From Sisyra terminalis (Eukaryota; Arthropoda; Insecta; Neuroptera; Sisyridae), in contig OY292278.1 of NCBI GenBank assembly GCA_958496175.1, positions 8,432,001 through 8,496,000 on the forward strand: 64,000 nucleotides of DNA. Reading direction: 5' to 3'. The notes beneath the pieces were generated by a model. It worked only from the letters and a program-made list of their open reading frames with translations, was not told the origin of the DNA and searched no databases. How positions within the stretch are numbered: position 1 is the first letter of the stretch; each line of letters opens with the position of its first letter. The position numbers were made by a program, and so were the translations under genes. This document shows positions 32,943-45,632 of this stretch, in pieces.

Positions 32943-35900
32943 TTACATTGTAAAAGGAGTCAAATGATACATAAAACATTTGTTGCACACTCGAACAGGT
33001 TTGTGATGTCCGTATTTCGGTAAAGGCACACTGTTGGCAGAACATCGGGCACAAAACACTTTACCACAATTTCGACAATGATGACGTCTTTTAACAATGG
33101 TAAAATTCGCCTCGCAGGACATACACTTGGGAGCTTGAATATCTGGGATCCAAACGGGTGGACTTTCTTCCCGACTAACCGAATTGGAGGTCAAAGATGT
33201 TGGCACCGAACCATTATTTTGACTAACCATCCGCCCTAGCGTACTGGGTCCACCGGAATGTCCATCATCGATTCTTTCGTTGATGACCTTGTCCCTACCG
33301 CATTCCTCCTCGTTTTGCTGTTGTTGACGTTGTTCCTGTTCTTCAATTTGGAAATAGACGTTCGTATCGAATAAGGCTTCTTGCGCAAGAATATTTGGAT
33401 CAATTGAAAATTCTTCGTTGTGAACTATGTCGCTTTCAGACGCACGATATTCAATTGAGTCATTTATTTGATCAATTAAATTAACTCCCGCATTGTCGTT
33501 TTCCTCGTCATGCTCGTTTGTTGTATCACTTGATGCATTCATTAAGAAAACGGCTTTGAGAATATTTCGGAGATCACTCGCGAAATTCGTTTGCAACTGA
33601 TCAGCAACGCCGGCAATGCAAACAAAAAGGCGATGTACGAGGTCTTCGCTAGATCTGCAAAAAAGAAAAAAATTGTATCAAAAATTAACTTCAAATTTCT
33701 TAACTTATGATCAATTCTAAGAAAGTTATTCAAGGTATAAATTACTTCCATTTTATGCAAATCTAAGATGATGTCTATACATTTATCAATCTAAATCCAA
33801 AAGGAAATTATGAGGAAATTGAAAATTTCCAGATTTTTATGTAAAAACTTTTCCTTCGACCCCATGAAATTCCCCAACTTTCCAGATTCCTTTGCTTACT
33901 GTTTACCTTTACTTTTCAATTAAGTTCTTAGTTAAAAATTTTCAATAGTTTTTATGAGATTAATGCAGTTGACCATAACGATATTTTTTATAAAAATGAC
34001 TTCAGAAATAACTACAAAAATTATTTATTTCGCCATAATAGCTTAACAGTAATCTACAGTTCTCACAAAAATCTAATGGGACGTTAAAACAACATTCAAA
34101 CCGTATTAAAGTGCAATAAAATCCATTCATTTGTAATTCATAATTAGATATAATTTTATTCAACTCGACTGATGTTATCGGATATTCCAAATTGTTGACC
34201 TCAAATTTATTTCCAGAAACGTAAATAGAATTGAATCGGTAGTTGTAAGAAGTAAATAAACGCCAAAAAATCAAAAATCGAATTTTTCCTTGAATTTACT
34301 TCAGGATACATATATTTATATGTAGAGAACAAAAAAGTAATAAAAAATTACACAGAAAAGTGGAAATGTTTATAAGTTGGATAAAGAAACAAATCCTGGA
34401 TTTATTGTCTTCTTATAAATCTAAGAATAAATAAATAAATTTAAGAAAAAACATTTCAAAAAAGTAAATTATTAATTTAAAAACATATTTATTAAAATAT
34501 TAAAAAAGATTTTCAGATCAGTTACGTACTTAATATTGTCAAAGTTATTTAGAATATAACAGCATACAATACAATTTCGGCATGATTTGTATGATCTTCC
34601 TGTATTAATCATCAAACAGTCCACTTCTAGCAAAATTTTTCACTCTTTTTTTTTTGAATAGCTATTTAGTTTTCAAAATTTCCTTCATTAAACTTTTTTT
34701 TAATTTTTGCTTTATTTAATTAGTTAAATGTTCAATAATATGATTAGGTATAGTAATACTTGAAATTTGTGAGACATAATTTGGATTTAAATAGATTATA
34801 CCACTATAAAGAGAATTATTTCTTAAATAATCACTTATTCATTTTACAGGTAACTATCCAATATTACATTATCCACACCTATACGAAATCAATCGTTATA
34901 ATAACCCGTTTTATTTCTTTTATTTGTTTGACATATAATTTCTTCAAATTTGGAAAAATCAAAATTGCACATTTTGAAGTGAATATTGTAAATCATATAC
35001 CTTCTATCAACAGCTGTTTATTTAGTCAAAATCTGCCCCATTTGTTACTAGACACTTTTTTTCGACGAGATTTTAATCTAAAGATATTCTTATCTTAAGG
35101 ATCAATATTTTTCAGAATTTCTTCAAGTTTAAAAACATTAAGTAATAATAGTGGAGTTTCTGGAGCCTCAAAAACACGAATACCTCGGACTTGGGCAACA
35201 ATGAATGAGTTTTAAACATCCAAAAAAGAATGTTTAGCTACTTATATAGATATTATATAAATAAAAAAGTTTACTCAGGTTTTTACAGTTATTTTTTTGA
35301 AAATTTTTGAATTAGAAATGTCAAAATATCTCTAGCAAAATTTATTGAAACTAAAAGAAAAATATATTTCTTCATCTCTGTATATGAGCTTAGATGTGCA
35401 CAAAATGAGCTTTTAGTTGATATCCTCTCTTCACCTATGTAAATAGTGACTTATAGCAAAACATTAGGGAGCCCAAAAAAATAAGTCCTTTTTTTGAACG
35501 CATACCCTCATGTTTTATTTGAATGTGGTTTAAAGAAATGTAAATACATTTTCATGCACCTAAAACCATTGCGACTTGTGCCGATTTGCATCGAAATTCG
35601 ATGCAAATCGAAAATCTCGAAAATCGAGAGCTTTTGTATCGTGGGCTTTTATTACTTATTTGTTTTTTGAAGTAAAAGTATTGTTTTCATTCAGTCTACA
35701 TGTCGGTAAAATTACACAATTCGAAAATGGGATTTTTTTGAAAAGTAAAATATCAAATTAATGGTTCATAACTTCCCTCAAATGGACCAGTACAAGCACT
35801 TCTGTTCTATAATATTCTTGAAGTGAATTTAAGTGTTAATAAAAAGGCAAATATATTCGAGAATGTATTCTTTATTGGAAAAAGGCGCATATACCAATTA

Positions 35901-38900
35901 AATCTTTACCTAGCTTTGTAAAGAAACTAACAATCGTATACTAAATTTAAAGAGATTTACGAAAAATGCAAATATTTGCCTTCTAATTTTGAAATAATGA
36001 ATTTACAAGAAAATTTGCCCATCTCAACTAGGATTGGGCATACAATCCTAAGGATTCTAAGTATAATTAATAAAAAATTGTATAACTCCAATGTTAATGG
36101 TAGCATTAGATAGGCGTCAGTTCAGTACAAGATATTGTGGGATTATTACTGAAGAAATTATTGTGCCACTGAAACATAAGACCGATGATTTTCCCATAAG
36201 TAATTTCTTTATTCCAATAGTTTGAAAATAAGAGCAAAAAGAGCGCACAGATGATAAAAATTTGATTTCTATAGTAAGTCTACGAGTTTGAAGAAATAAT
36301 TAGCCAAACAATTACAAGTCCTAACATTCTGTTGTGCAAAAATTTCCGAGAAAACTGGAAAAATATCAATCCAGAGAAAATATAGAGTTGGACAGAAAAG
36401 TTATCATACCTGAATGTTTCAGAAATCGATAAAATGATAGAATTTTACCGAACTGAATCGACTAAAGAAATCACTAGAGATGACTATTGATAATTAATCT
36501 TTTGACATCAACTATTGGCATCCTACGTTAGGTCTTAGCTGGAATGCTATTTAATTGTAGAAGCATCCTACCATGATGTATGCTTCTTAAAAACCATGAA
36601 AGCTTAGGAAGCTTTAATGCATAATATAACAAAACGAAATTTTTCTAGTTAATTTAGTTATCTTCTTTTCGAGAAAAACGACCGTGGTGTTTATGCAAAC
36701 ATAACTATAATGAAAGAAGGGGGTACCGTAAAAATGTCTATTTTTTATATTATTCGTATAATGACCATAAAGATTGTGGTTCTTTTATCTAATTTGATGT
36801 CAGAAATTGTACTAATGCAGCGAATATGCAAGGTACTATAAAATATCCATGTTGTTTAAGTCCTTGTCTTTTTAAATATAATAATTAAATTGTGGGCAAT
36901 ACAATTTTATTTATCAATACCAAATTGTATTGTTGGTCTGTTGTTTTACCAGTTGGGTCATTTTACAGCTTATTTTTATGACATTTGGGGAGTAATTTTT
37001 AAATTTTGAGCCGTGAAGAAGTCAGGAATAAATGACGAAACGTTGGCGAAAAAATAAATAAGATTCTTCAAGAAACTTCGTCCTTATTGCCCACAATTTA
37101 AATATTATACTTATAAAGGTTTAAATGCATGGTTAAATCAAGTTTCACTAAATCAAGTTCATACTTGGTGTTATGCACATTTATTAAATTTAGTTATTAT
37201 GGATATCAAAAAAACCAAAGAAGCCATTTCAATATTTGGTATTTTAGATACATATACGGTTATAATATATTCTATATATTGTATACACAGTGTAATTATT
37301 CAAAGTCAGTGCAAAAATCTTATTTTGATCAATTGATCAGGTTTTCATAAAAGCTCTTGTTTAATATATTCACTTTTCTTAGAACCAACCTCAATATCAG
37401 TAATAGTGTGGGTCAAATAAATCGATTATTTCTTTTTACAAGTGACACGGAAAAATGGTTTGCTAGACACCTTAAAAAAATTCTCACCAAGTATGAGCTT
37501 TTAATTTTAATAGGGAGATCTTCCGCATCGCAGTTTTGTATTTTTTTCTCAGTCCAATAGAAAAAAATGCATACCTCATCATTTATCGATTGTACAGAAA
37601 AATGTTCTGAAAGAATTTTGTAGGAAATTTAATGCTCTACAAAAAAGGTATTCTATATTTTTTCCGTAAGCCTCACCATTTGAAAGATATTAAGGATTTA
37701 ATTTTAAGACAAATTTCATTTTTTTTTATGAATTTTATAACTCGACAATAAATGACTCTACATATAATGCGCAATACAAATTTTTGTTGGAAATTAACTG
37801 CTCTATAAAAATGGTTTCTTATGTTTTGGCGATTAAATTAACCCTTCAAAAGATATTCATCATCAAACTTTCATGTGTATGGATTGTAAAAGTTTTTGAT
37901 GAGATATTCAAATAATTTCAATTCAATTTATAATTTTCATATAAATTTCATTTTTTGTCATTAATATAAGTATTATTTGAGTTTTATTTTATTATAAATT
38001 GAAATAAAAAACTTTTTTATAACTAATGGGACATTGTTTTTCTCTAATACTGAAATATATCATAGTATATGTATAATGAAAACTTTACTTTTTTTATTAA
38101 TAAATATTTAACTAAGCGATAAATAATGTATAATTTATTTTTTTTAAATGGAGACAAATATACTTAAGCATAAAAAAAAAAACTTGAAAAATATTTTGAA
38201 GTTTCTCAGATGATAAAAACTAAAATTCGTGTAAATTTTCTCAAGAATTATAAATTAAATTGAAATTTTTCGAATATCGCATCAAAAACTTTTAAAACCG
38301 GTACACATAAAAGTTTGATGATGAATATCATTAGAAAGGTTAATTTAATCGCCAAAACATAAGAAACCATTTTTATAGAGCAGTTAATTTCCAACAAAAA
38401 TTTGTATTGTACACTGTATAAGAGTCATTTATTGTCGAGTTATAAAATTCATAAACAAAAATGAAATTTGTCTTAAAATAGTCAAAATTACATCCTTAAT
38501 ATCTTTCAAATGGTGAGGCTTACGGAAAAAATATACGATACCTTTTTTGTAGAGCATTAAATTTCCTAAAAAAATCTTTCAAAACATTTTTCTGTACAAT
38601 CGGTAAATGATGAGGTATGAATTTTTTTTCATTGGACTGAGAAAAAAATACAAAACTGCGATGCGGAAGATCTTCCTATTAAAATTAAGAGCTCATACTT
38701 GGTGAGAATTTTTTTAAGGTGTCTAGCAACCCATTTTTCCGCGTCACTTGTAAAAAAAAATATTCGATTTTTTGACCCACCCTAATCAGTAATGATATAT
38801 TATTTTGGAGTATAAAGATAACCAGGACAATTTGAAAAGGCTCAAGAAAAAAAAGAAACGTACCTGAATTTAGCTCGGGCCTCGTTCCGATTGGCGATTT

Positions 38901-41900
38901 CTGCAGCTTGCATCGCTAACGCGATTTCTTCATCGTCAGCACATTCACTGTTAAACGATGATGTTTCACTACTGCAAATACTTGCACTGTCATGAACACC
39001 CGGAATACATAACGTGTCCATAAACCTATTCGTACTATTACTATTATTTTGACTATTTAAATTCACATTAGCGTTACTGTTACACGACGCCGTATGCGTT
39101 CGTTGTTGATGTGAACGTTTCCGGTGTTTGGGTGTCAAACATCCGCGTCGTTTTAATCGCGGACTTGCATTTTTACTATGATTTGTACAATGTTTACTTG
39201 TGCTCGGCGATAATTCCGTGTTGTCACCATTACTAGTCCGTATTGTTATGATCGAGTCATTGTTGGCAACGGTCGTGGTGGACGACGACAACACATCACA
39301 ACACTGCGGGGTGGTCTCATTTTTCATTGGACTCGTTTCACTATAATTTATTTCAATGTTTTTAATTAGATTGGGGTTTTGGTCAACTTTACATTGGCAA
39401 GGAATGGTTGTGACAGTGACACAAGTACTGGAGGATATCACAATACTTGTCGGTATCTCGTCCGGTTTGTCTTTTCGGCTAGTCGTAGCTGTATCACTAG
39501 GTACTAAATCTAAACTTGGCGAACGATCTAAGCTGGTGTTTTCGGTGGAAATTCCCGAATCAATCACGGGCGAATCATCCAAAAATGTTTCTTCTGAATT
39601 TCTTTCAAACACTTGCATCTTCTTTTTGGCGTCTCCATCTTTCATTTCGCCGCAATATAGACAATCTTCTTTGACTTCTTGATTGGTTTCGATTATGTCT
39701 CCCATTTCATTTCGATTTTGCGACTCATGTTGGGTTAGTAAAGTCGACAAAGTTGCAGTAGCCACAGAAATTGCTTCCATTGAATCACGATCTGGTAAGG
39801 ATTCTACTCGATTGGAATCATCTTGATGTTCTTCCATATATCGATCAATTAACGTGAATCCACTTGGAATATCGATACTTTCGGAAATTGGACGTTGATC
39901 AAGATTTGGAGATGGAGCTGTTACGTTAACGGTTGGTGTTATTTGATTTGAATAGTTTGTACTGTTGGATAGGTCAGCGATTACATTGGAAATGATTCCT
40001 TCGAGAGGTGACGCGGGGAAATGTTCGGTTGTGGTATTGTGCGAACTGGGTAAGGCAACATTATTAAGCATTAAGGCATTGTTTGTAACTTTCGAATCAC
40101 TAATTGATGAAGTTTCCAAATTATCTAAAGCTGGCAACGATGAATCTGATATAGTTTCATAATCCGGAAAAACAGTATCCTCCTGTTTAACCGATATTTC
40201 CTTGGTTGGATTTAGTAAATCAGATGCGGTTTTATTTATATATGTAACATCGTTATTAACCACCTCGGAAGCTTCATTGGCAAAATCAGTTTCTCCATCA
40301 TCCGATACTGTTTCACTAGTTCCTTCATTTTTATTTGTTATAACATAAAAATTCGACACGAAATCTTTACATAACGGATAATCACTATAAAATCGATTTA
40401 CGAAATCATCTAAATCACAATTATTACCACCAGTTCCTATACTTTCCGTACTATTCATCGATCGATAATCACTCAATTGTTCATTATCGCACAATAATTT
40501 CTCCAACATATACAACTCACGCTTATTCAATGTCCATAAAAGCTCTCTAATTTTATGCAAAAGCATTTTAAATGGACGAAACATTTCAGACATTTGATCA
40601 ATAGGTTTGTCGATACATAACGGACCATTGGGATAAATCAATAATCCACTAACAATAGCCAGTCGGGGTATGGTAAACATCAACGCAGGATCATAATCAT
40701 CCACTTGTTCTTGCGTCAATAATTTCATCTTCAAAGCTCTTTGCAAAGTTTCGGAAAACAAGACTCCAATCAATTCTTGCAATTCATATTCTTGCGTCGT
40801 TTTCACCGGCACCATTGCGCTCACGTAGCTCAGCTCAAATTCAGCGAAAATTCGGTCGAATATCTTCAAACTTTCACTAATAAATTCATTATTGGGCAGG
40901 TGAAGTGGTCCGTTTGGTGTGTTGTTAAGTAAGCATGCCTCGCGTAATAAATTTCGAACATTTTCCAAACTTTTCGTCAGTGCTTTCGCCAACGGTCGCA
41001 TTGCTGCGCTTTCGGATTCACGATTCATTATCGACGATCCGGCTGCCAAACACTGCAAAAATAGAAAAAAATAATGAAATAAATAGAATAAATAATCGCA
41101 ACGATAACGTTTTTATGGGAATATTATTGTCTGGCGTTATTTTTTTTTTGATGGAATATTTGCTTCAAGATACAGACAACCCTGACCTAGTCGAATCGAT
41201 TTGGGAAACTTGCCCAATGGCGCGTTTTTAAACAGGGCGAATATAATTTAAGAAGATTATTTGCTTGTTTGAAATTGAATAGAGCAAAAAACCATACAAG
41301 TTTTTAGAGTAGATGTAATACATATGCTAAATAGCTGGCATAGATGCTTGCCAGCAAAGCTGGAATTTAAATGCGTGAAAATTATAAATTCAGACAAATT
41401 AATTTTCACTATAATGGCTTGTTGGCTTCTAAAAAAAAATAGGGGATGAAAAAATGGTGCAATACATAAATTATATGGGTGGGACTAACATAGATTATGT
41501 GAATTTAATTTTCGGCTTAATTAAGTTATTGGATACATAATTTAATACACAAAGTTAAACAGAGAAGTCATCAAATTAAATTCATAAATATGATTATCTT
41601 TTCTAAAAATTTGAATTTGTTTAGCTGAGCTTTTTGTCAAGGACAATTCATCAGCTCCCTAAAGGTAACCCCTCGACTTTTGATTTTTCATTTGTTTTTT
41701 TATAAAAAAAAAAAAACAAAGGAATTTGTAATAAACAAATAAGCAAACCTAAAGTTAGCCCCTCATTTGTAAATAAGTTTTTTTTCTTGGATTTGATGTA
41801 TTTTTATAGATTTTCGTTTGTTCGTATAAAATCTACAATTGTTCGTCCTTGAATTGTGGTATTTTTTAAGAAAAAGCATTAAGAAAATATTGAATTTTCT

Positions 41901-44900
41901 TAATTTTATAAATATTTCTTAAACATTATAACAATTTTCTTAATTCATTGAGAAAATGAATTAAGAAAATATTTATAATGTTTTAAGAAAAAACATTATA
42001 AATAATTAAATGCATGAAAATAAGCACAATAGATTGGGCCAAAAAATCGACTATTTTTTTTACGGACGAACAAATGTAGACTTTCAACGAAGAATCGAAG
42101 ATCTATAAAAATACATCAACTCCAAGAAAAAAAACCTTATTTACACTTCAGGTTTGTTTATTTGTTTGTATTTTTTTTTAATTAAAAAAACAAATGTAAT
42201 ATCAAAAGTTGAGGGGTTAACTTTAGGGAGCTGATGAATTGTTGTCCTTCACAAAAAGCTCAGTAAGCAAATTCAAACTTTTAGAAAAGATAATCGTATT
42301 TATGAATTTAATTTGATGACTCTTCTTTTTATAATTTTGTCTATTAAAATATGTATCCTAGACTGGGTCAAAAATCGATTATTTTTTTTTTGAAAAATAT
42401 TTTGAAAATATTGTTCAAGGTGACAAAAAAAAAATATCGGGAAGGTTTGAGCCCTTAATATTAATATTAAGAGGTCTATCATCTTTAATTGCAATTTTTT
42501 ACTTGTGCTATCATTTTTGCGTCAATGCTGTCAAACTATCAAGGTAAAAAAAATCATCTGCACATATATTTATAGAAAATTAAATTCCCTACAAAAAACG
42601 ATCCAGTAAAAATTTTTGCCAGACACGCCGTTTCCGAATAATCAAGCTTTAAACGTTGATATAATTTTTAGATTTATTTTCTTTATTTTGGAATTTTGTA
42701 AATAACGAACAAATCAATATATAGAAATGAACAATATAGATTCTTAAAGGGAATTTAATGCTCTACAAAAAAGGTCTCTAAACGTTTTTACATAAAATCA
42801 CTCTTTCAAAATTGGTTCAACAACGAAAAACCAAAATTAAATTTTTCCTTCAACTTTAATTGTGAATAACTTTTGAAAAAGTGATTTTATGTAAAAACGT
42901 TATGAGACCTTTTTTGTAGAGCATTAAATTCCCTTCAAGAATCTATATTGTTTATTGCTATACATTGATTTGTTCGTTAATTACAAAATTCCAAAATAAA
43001 GAAGATAAATCAAAAAATTATATCAATGTTTAAAGCTTGATTATTCGGAAACGACGTATCTGGCAAAAATTTTTATAGAGACGTTTTTTGTAAGGAAGTT
43101 AATTTTCTATAAATATATTTGCAAATGAATATTTTTATCTTGATAGTTTGACAGCATTGACGCAAAAATGAAAGCACAAATAACAAATTGAAATTAAAGA
43201 TGATAGACCTCTTAATATTAATATTAAGGGCTCAAACCTTCCCGATATTTATTTTTTGCCACTTTGAACATTATTTTCGATATACTTTTCAAAAAAAAAT
43301 AAAAAAATAGTCGATTTTTTGCCCAGTCAAGGATACATAGTATAATAGATAAAATTATAAAAAGATGAGTCATCAAATTAAATTCATAAATATGATTATC
43401 TTTTCTAAAAGTTTGAATTTGTTAACTGAGCTTTTTGTAAAGGACAACAATTCATCAGCTCCCTAAAATTAACACTTTGTTTGTTTATTTTGAAAGTGGC
43501 GTAAGTCCATTTCAAAGATAGTCTATATGGTGATTCTTCTTGTAATTAGAACAAAGTATGTTAATTATTTAACTGTTAAGTTTTCAGAAATTACTGATTT
43601 CATTTTAGTTGTTAACAAAAACGCCAATTATTCCCTCCTCCTTAGTATCTTATGTTCCTATGGTTAAAAATGATAACACTATAGGGATTGTTCTTGAAAT
43701 GGACTTAACTCACTTTCAAAATAAACGGTTCATATATTATTAGTTGAAAGGTTAAAACTCGAGAAATTTATGATTTTGGCCAATTCCAGTATGCATTCCT
43801 CCAGAAATTCCACCACAGATCAGCGAAAATTGACCTCTTGATCGTATTGTTGACCTCTGTTGTAAATCATTGGCTAACGGAGCGTCATCATTGCATATTC
43901 GGTAATTGAAGATTACAGATACTATTAAGTGATAATACTATTAAATGGACTCACTTTCAAAATAAACGGCGCATATAATAAATCAATTTAGTTAAAGTTT
44001 ATGACCACATTGAGTAATTATTATCGTCAGACTTAGGGCAATGGTTTAAAGAATTAAGTTTTTTTTTTCCTTGGTAGTTTTTAAAAGCTCTTTCAATTCA
44101 AACTGATATTCCGCAGATGTATTAGCATTTTGACTCTTAAAAATAAGATTTCGTTTCTTAATCAAATCAATTTTCATAATACGTTTCCAGTACTTGTTAA
44201 AACCTCTTCTTTAATGGGCTGCGAATTTAATTGTTTTTATAAATCAGTTTTAGTGAAATCTTCATCTTGCAATTAAAGTAACTTCTAAATGTAATTTTAT
44301 TCTACCTATTCGAAACCAAGTTAACATGTTCCACGACGCAAAGGATGCCAAAAGTTGAATACAAAGTGGAATCCTTTTTATTAATATGTATGTAAGGAAG
44401 TACCGAATAAATTCACGAATAAAGAAATTTTTAGCCACGAATATAAGAATTGGGTTGCATTATTTTAATCTACGAATAGAGAAATGCGAATGATGGAAGC
44501 ACGAATAAGGAGCTTTTACTGTATTATGAAGCTTTGGTCAGAAAAATTAAATTCTTCAAATGAGGCCAAGTGTGTATGTTTCATTTATTTTTGGAAATTT
44601 TAAACACTGAAGTCAATGCTGGAAAGTTCAAATCGTTAAATTTTACTTTAGTTTCTATTTCTTCAAATTTATTTATTTTTTTTCAAAAGAAATTAAGGGG
44701 TTATGGGTAGTCAGGATTTTCAAAAAATCAATTTTTTTTTTTGCATTTTCGTTAAGTGTAATATCTTAAAAATATTCTCTGAAAATATCAAGTTGATCCG
44801 ATAATAACTGTAATAATGGCTGAAGAACTATTATATGGCCCAGGAATAGATGACTCCGTGTAAGTGATTAAATAATTAGTATTTCTGTATGTCAATCTAG

Positions 44901-45597
44901 TGTCAAACTTTGAATGCGTTTATCTCAAAACTATGTTTTTTGAACTGGTGACAACTGTAACTTGATAACCGCTCAGTAGATTTTAATGAAATTCATACAG
45001 CTTTTAGAATACATAATAAAGTCAAGCCTGATCGAAGGATTTTTTTTTTTTCAAAAATTTCGATTTTTTAAGACCAATTAACTGTTGATTTTTTCCCGAA
45101 AATCTAGAAAAAAATTTCCTGAGGCCGCCATTTTGTTAATTTTTGAAAAAAAAAGCTTCGATCAGGCCCAGGATTATCTATACTAATATATAAAATTCTT
45201 ACGTCTGTCTGTACATTTCGATTTTGAACCAAATTTTAGGGTAAATATTTGTTTCAAGAGGCTGTTATTCCAAATTTAACATTTTTAAAATTTTTGTCTG
45301 TCTGTCTGTCTGTGTGTCCCGATTTAACTAAAGAATGGAACAATCGAATTTAATAAAATTTGGTAATAAGATACAACATAATTTTCTACATACTATAGGC
45401 TACTTATCATTCCAAAAAAAATAATAAGGGAAGGTATTCCCTAGGGATGAAAACAGAAATTTTTACTTTAGATGGGTGAATTATATATCATTGGAAAGGT
45501 AATTAAAAGTTAGACAAAAATATTTTTAGTTGAACTGATAAAAAGCACAGTAAATTCAATTTAAAGTTTAAAAAAATTGCCTCTTTGAAATATAAAC

Positions 45598-45632
<35 letters not shown>

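Noticed and set aside
34002..34274. A 90-codon minus-strand frame inside LST2 intron 3
   Set aside because: No recognisable motif and no splice sites joining it to LST2; its phase would not fit the exon 3 to exon 4 junction, which already reads through conserved sequence.
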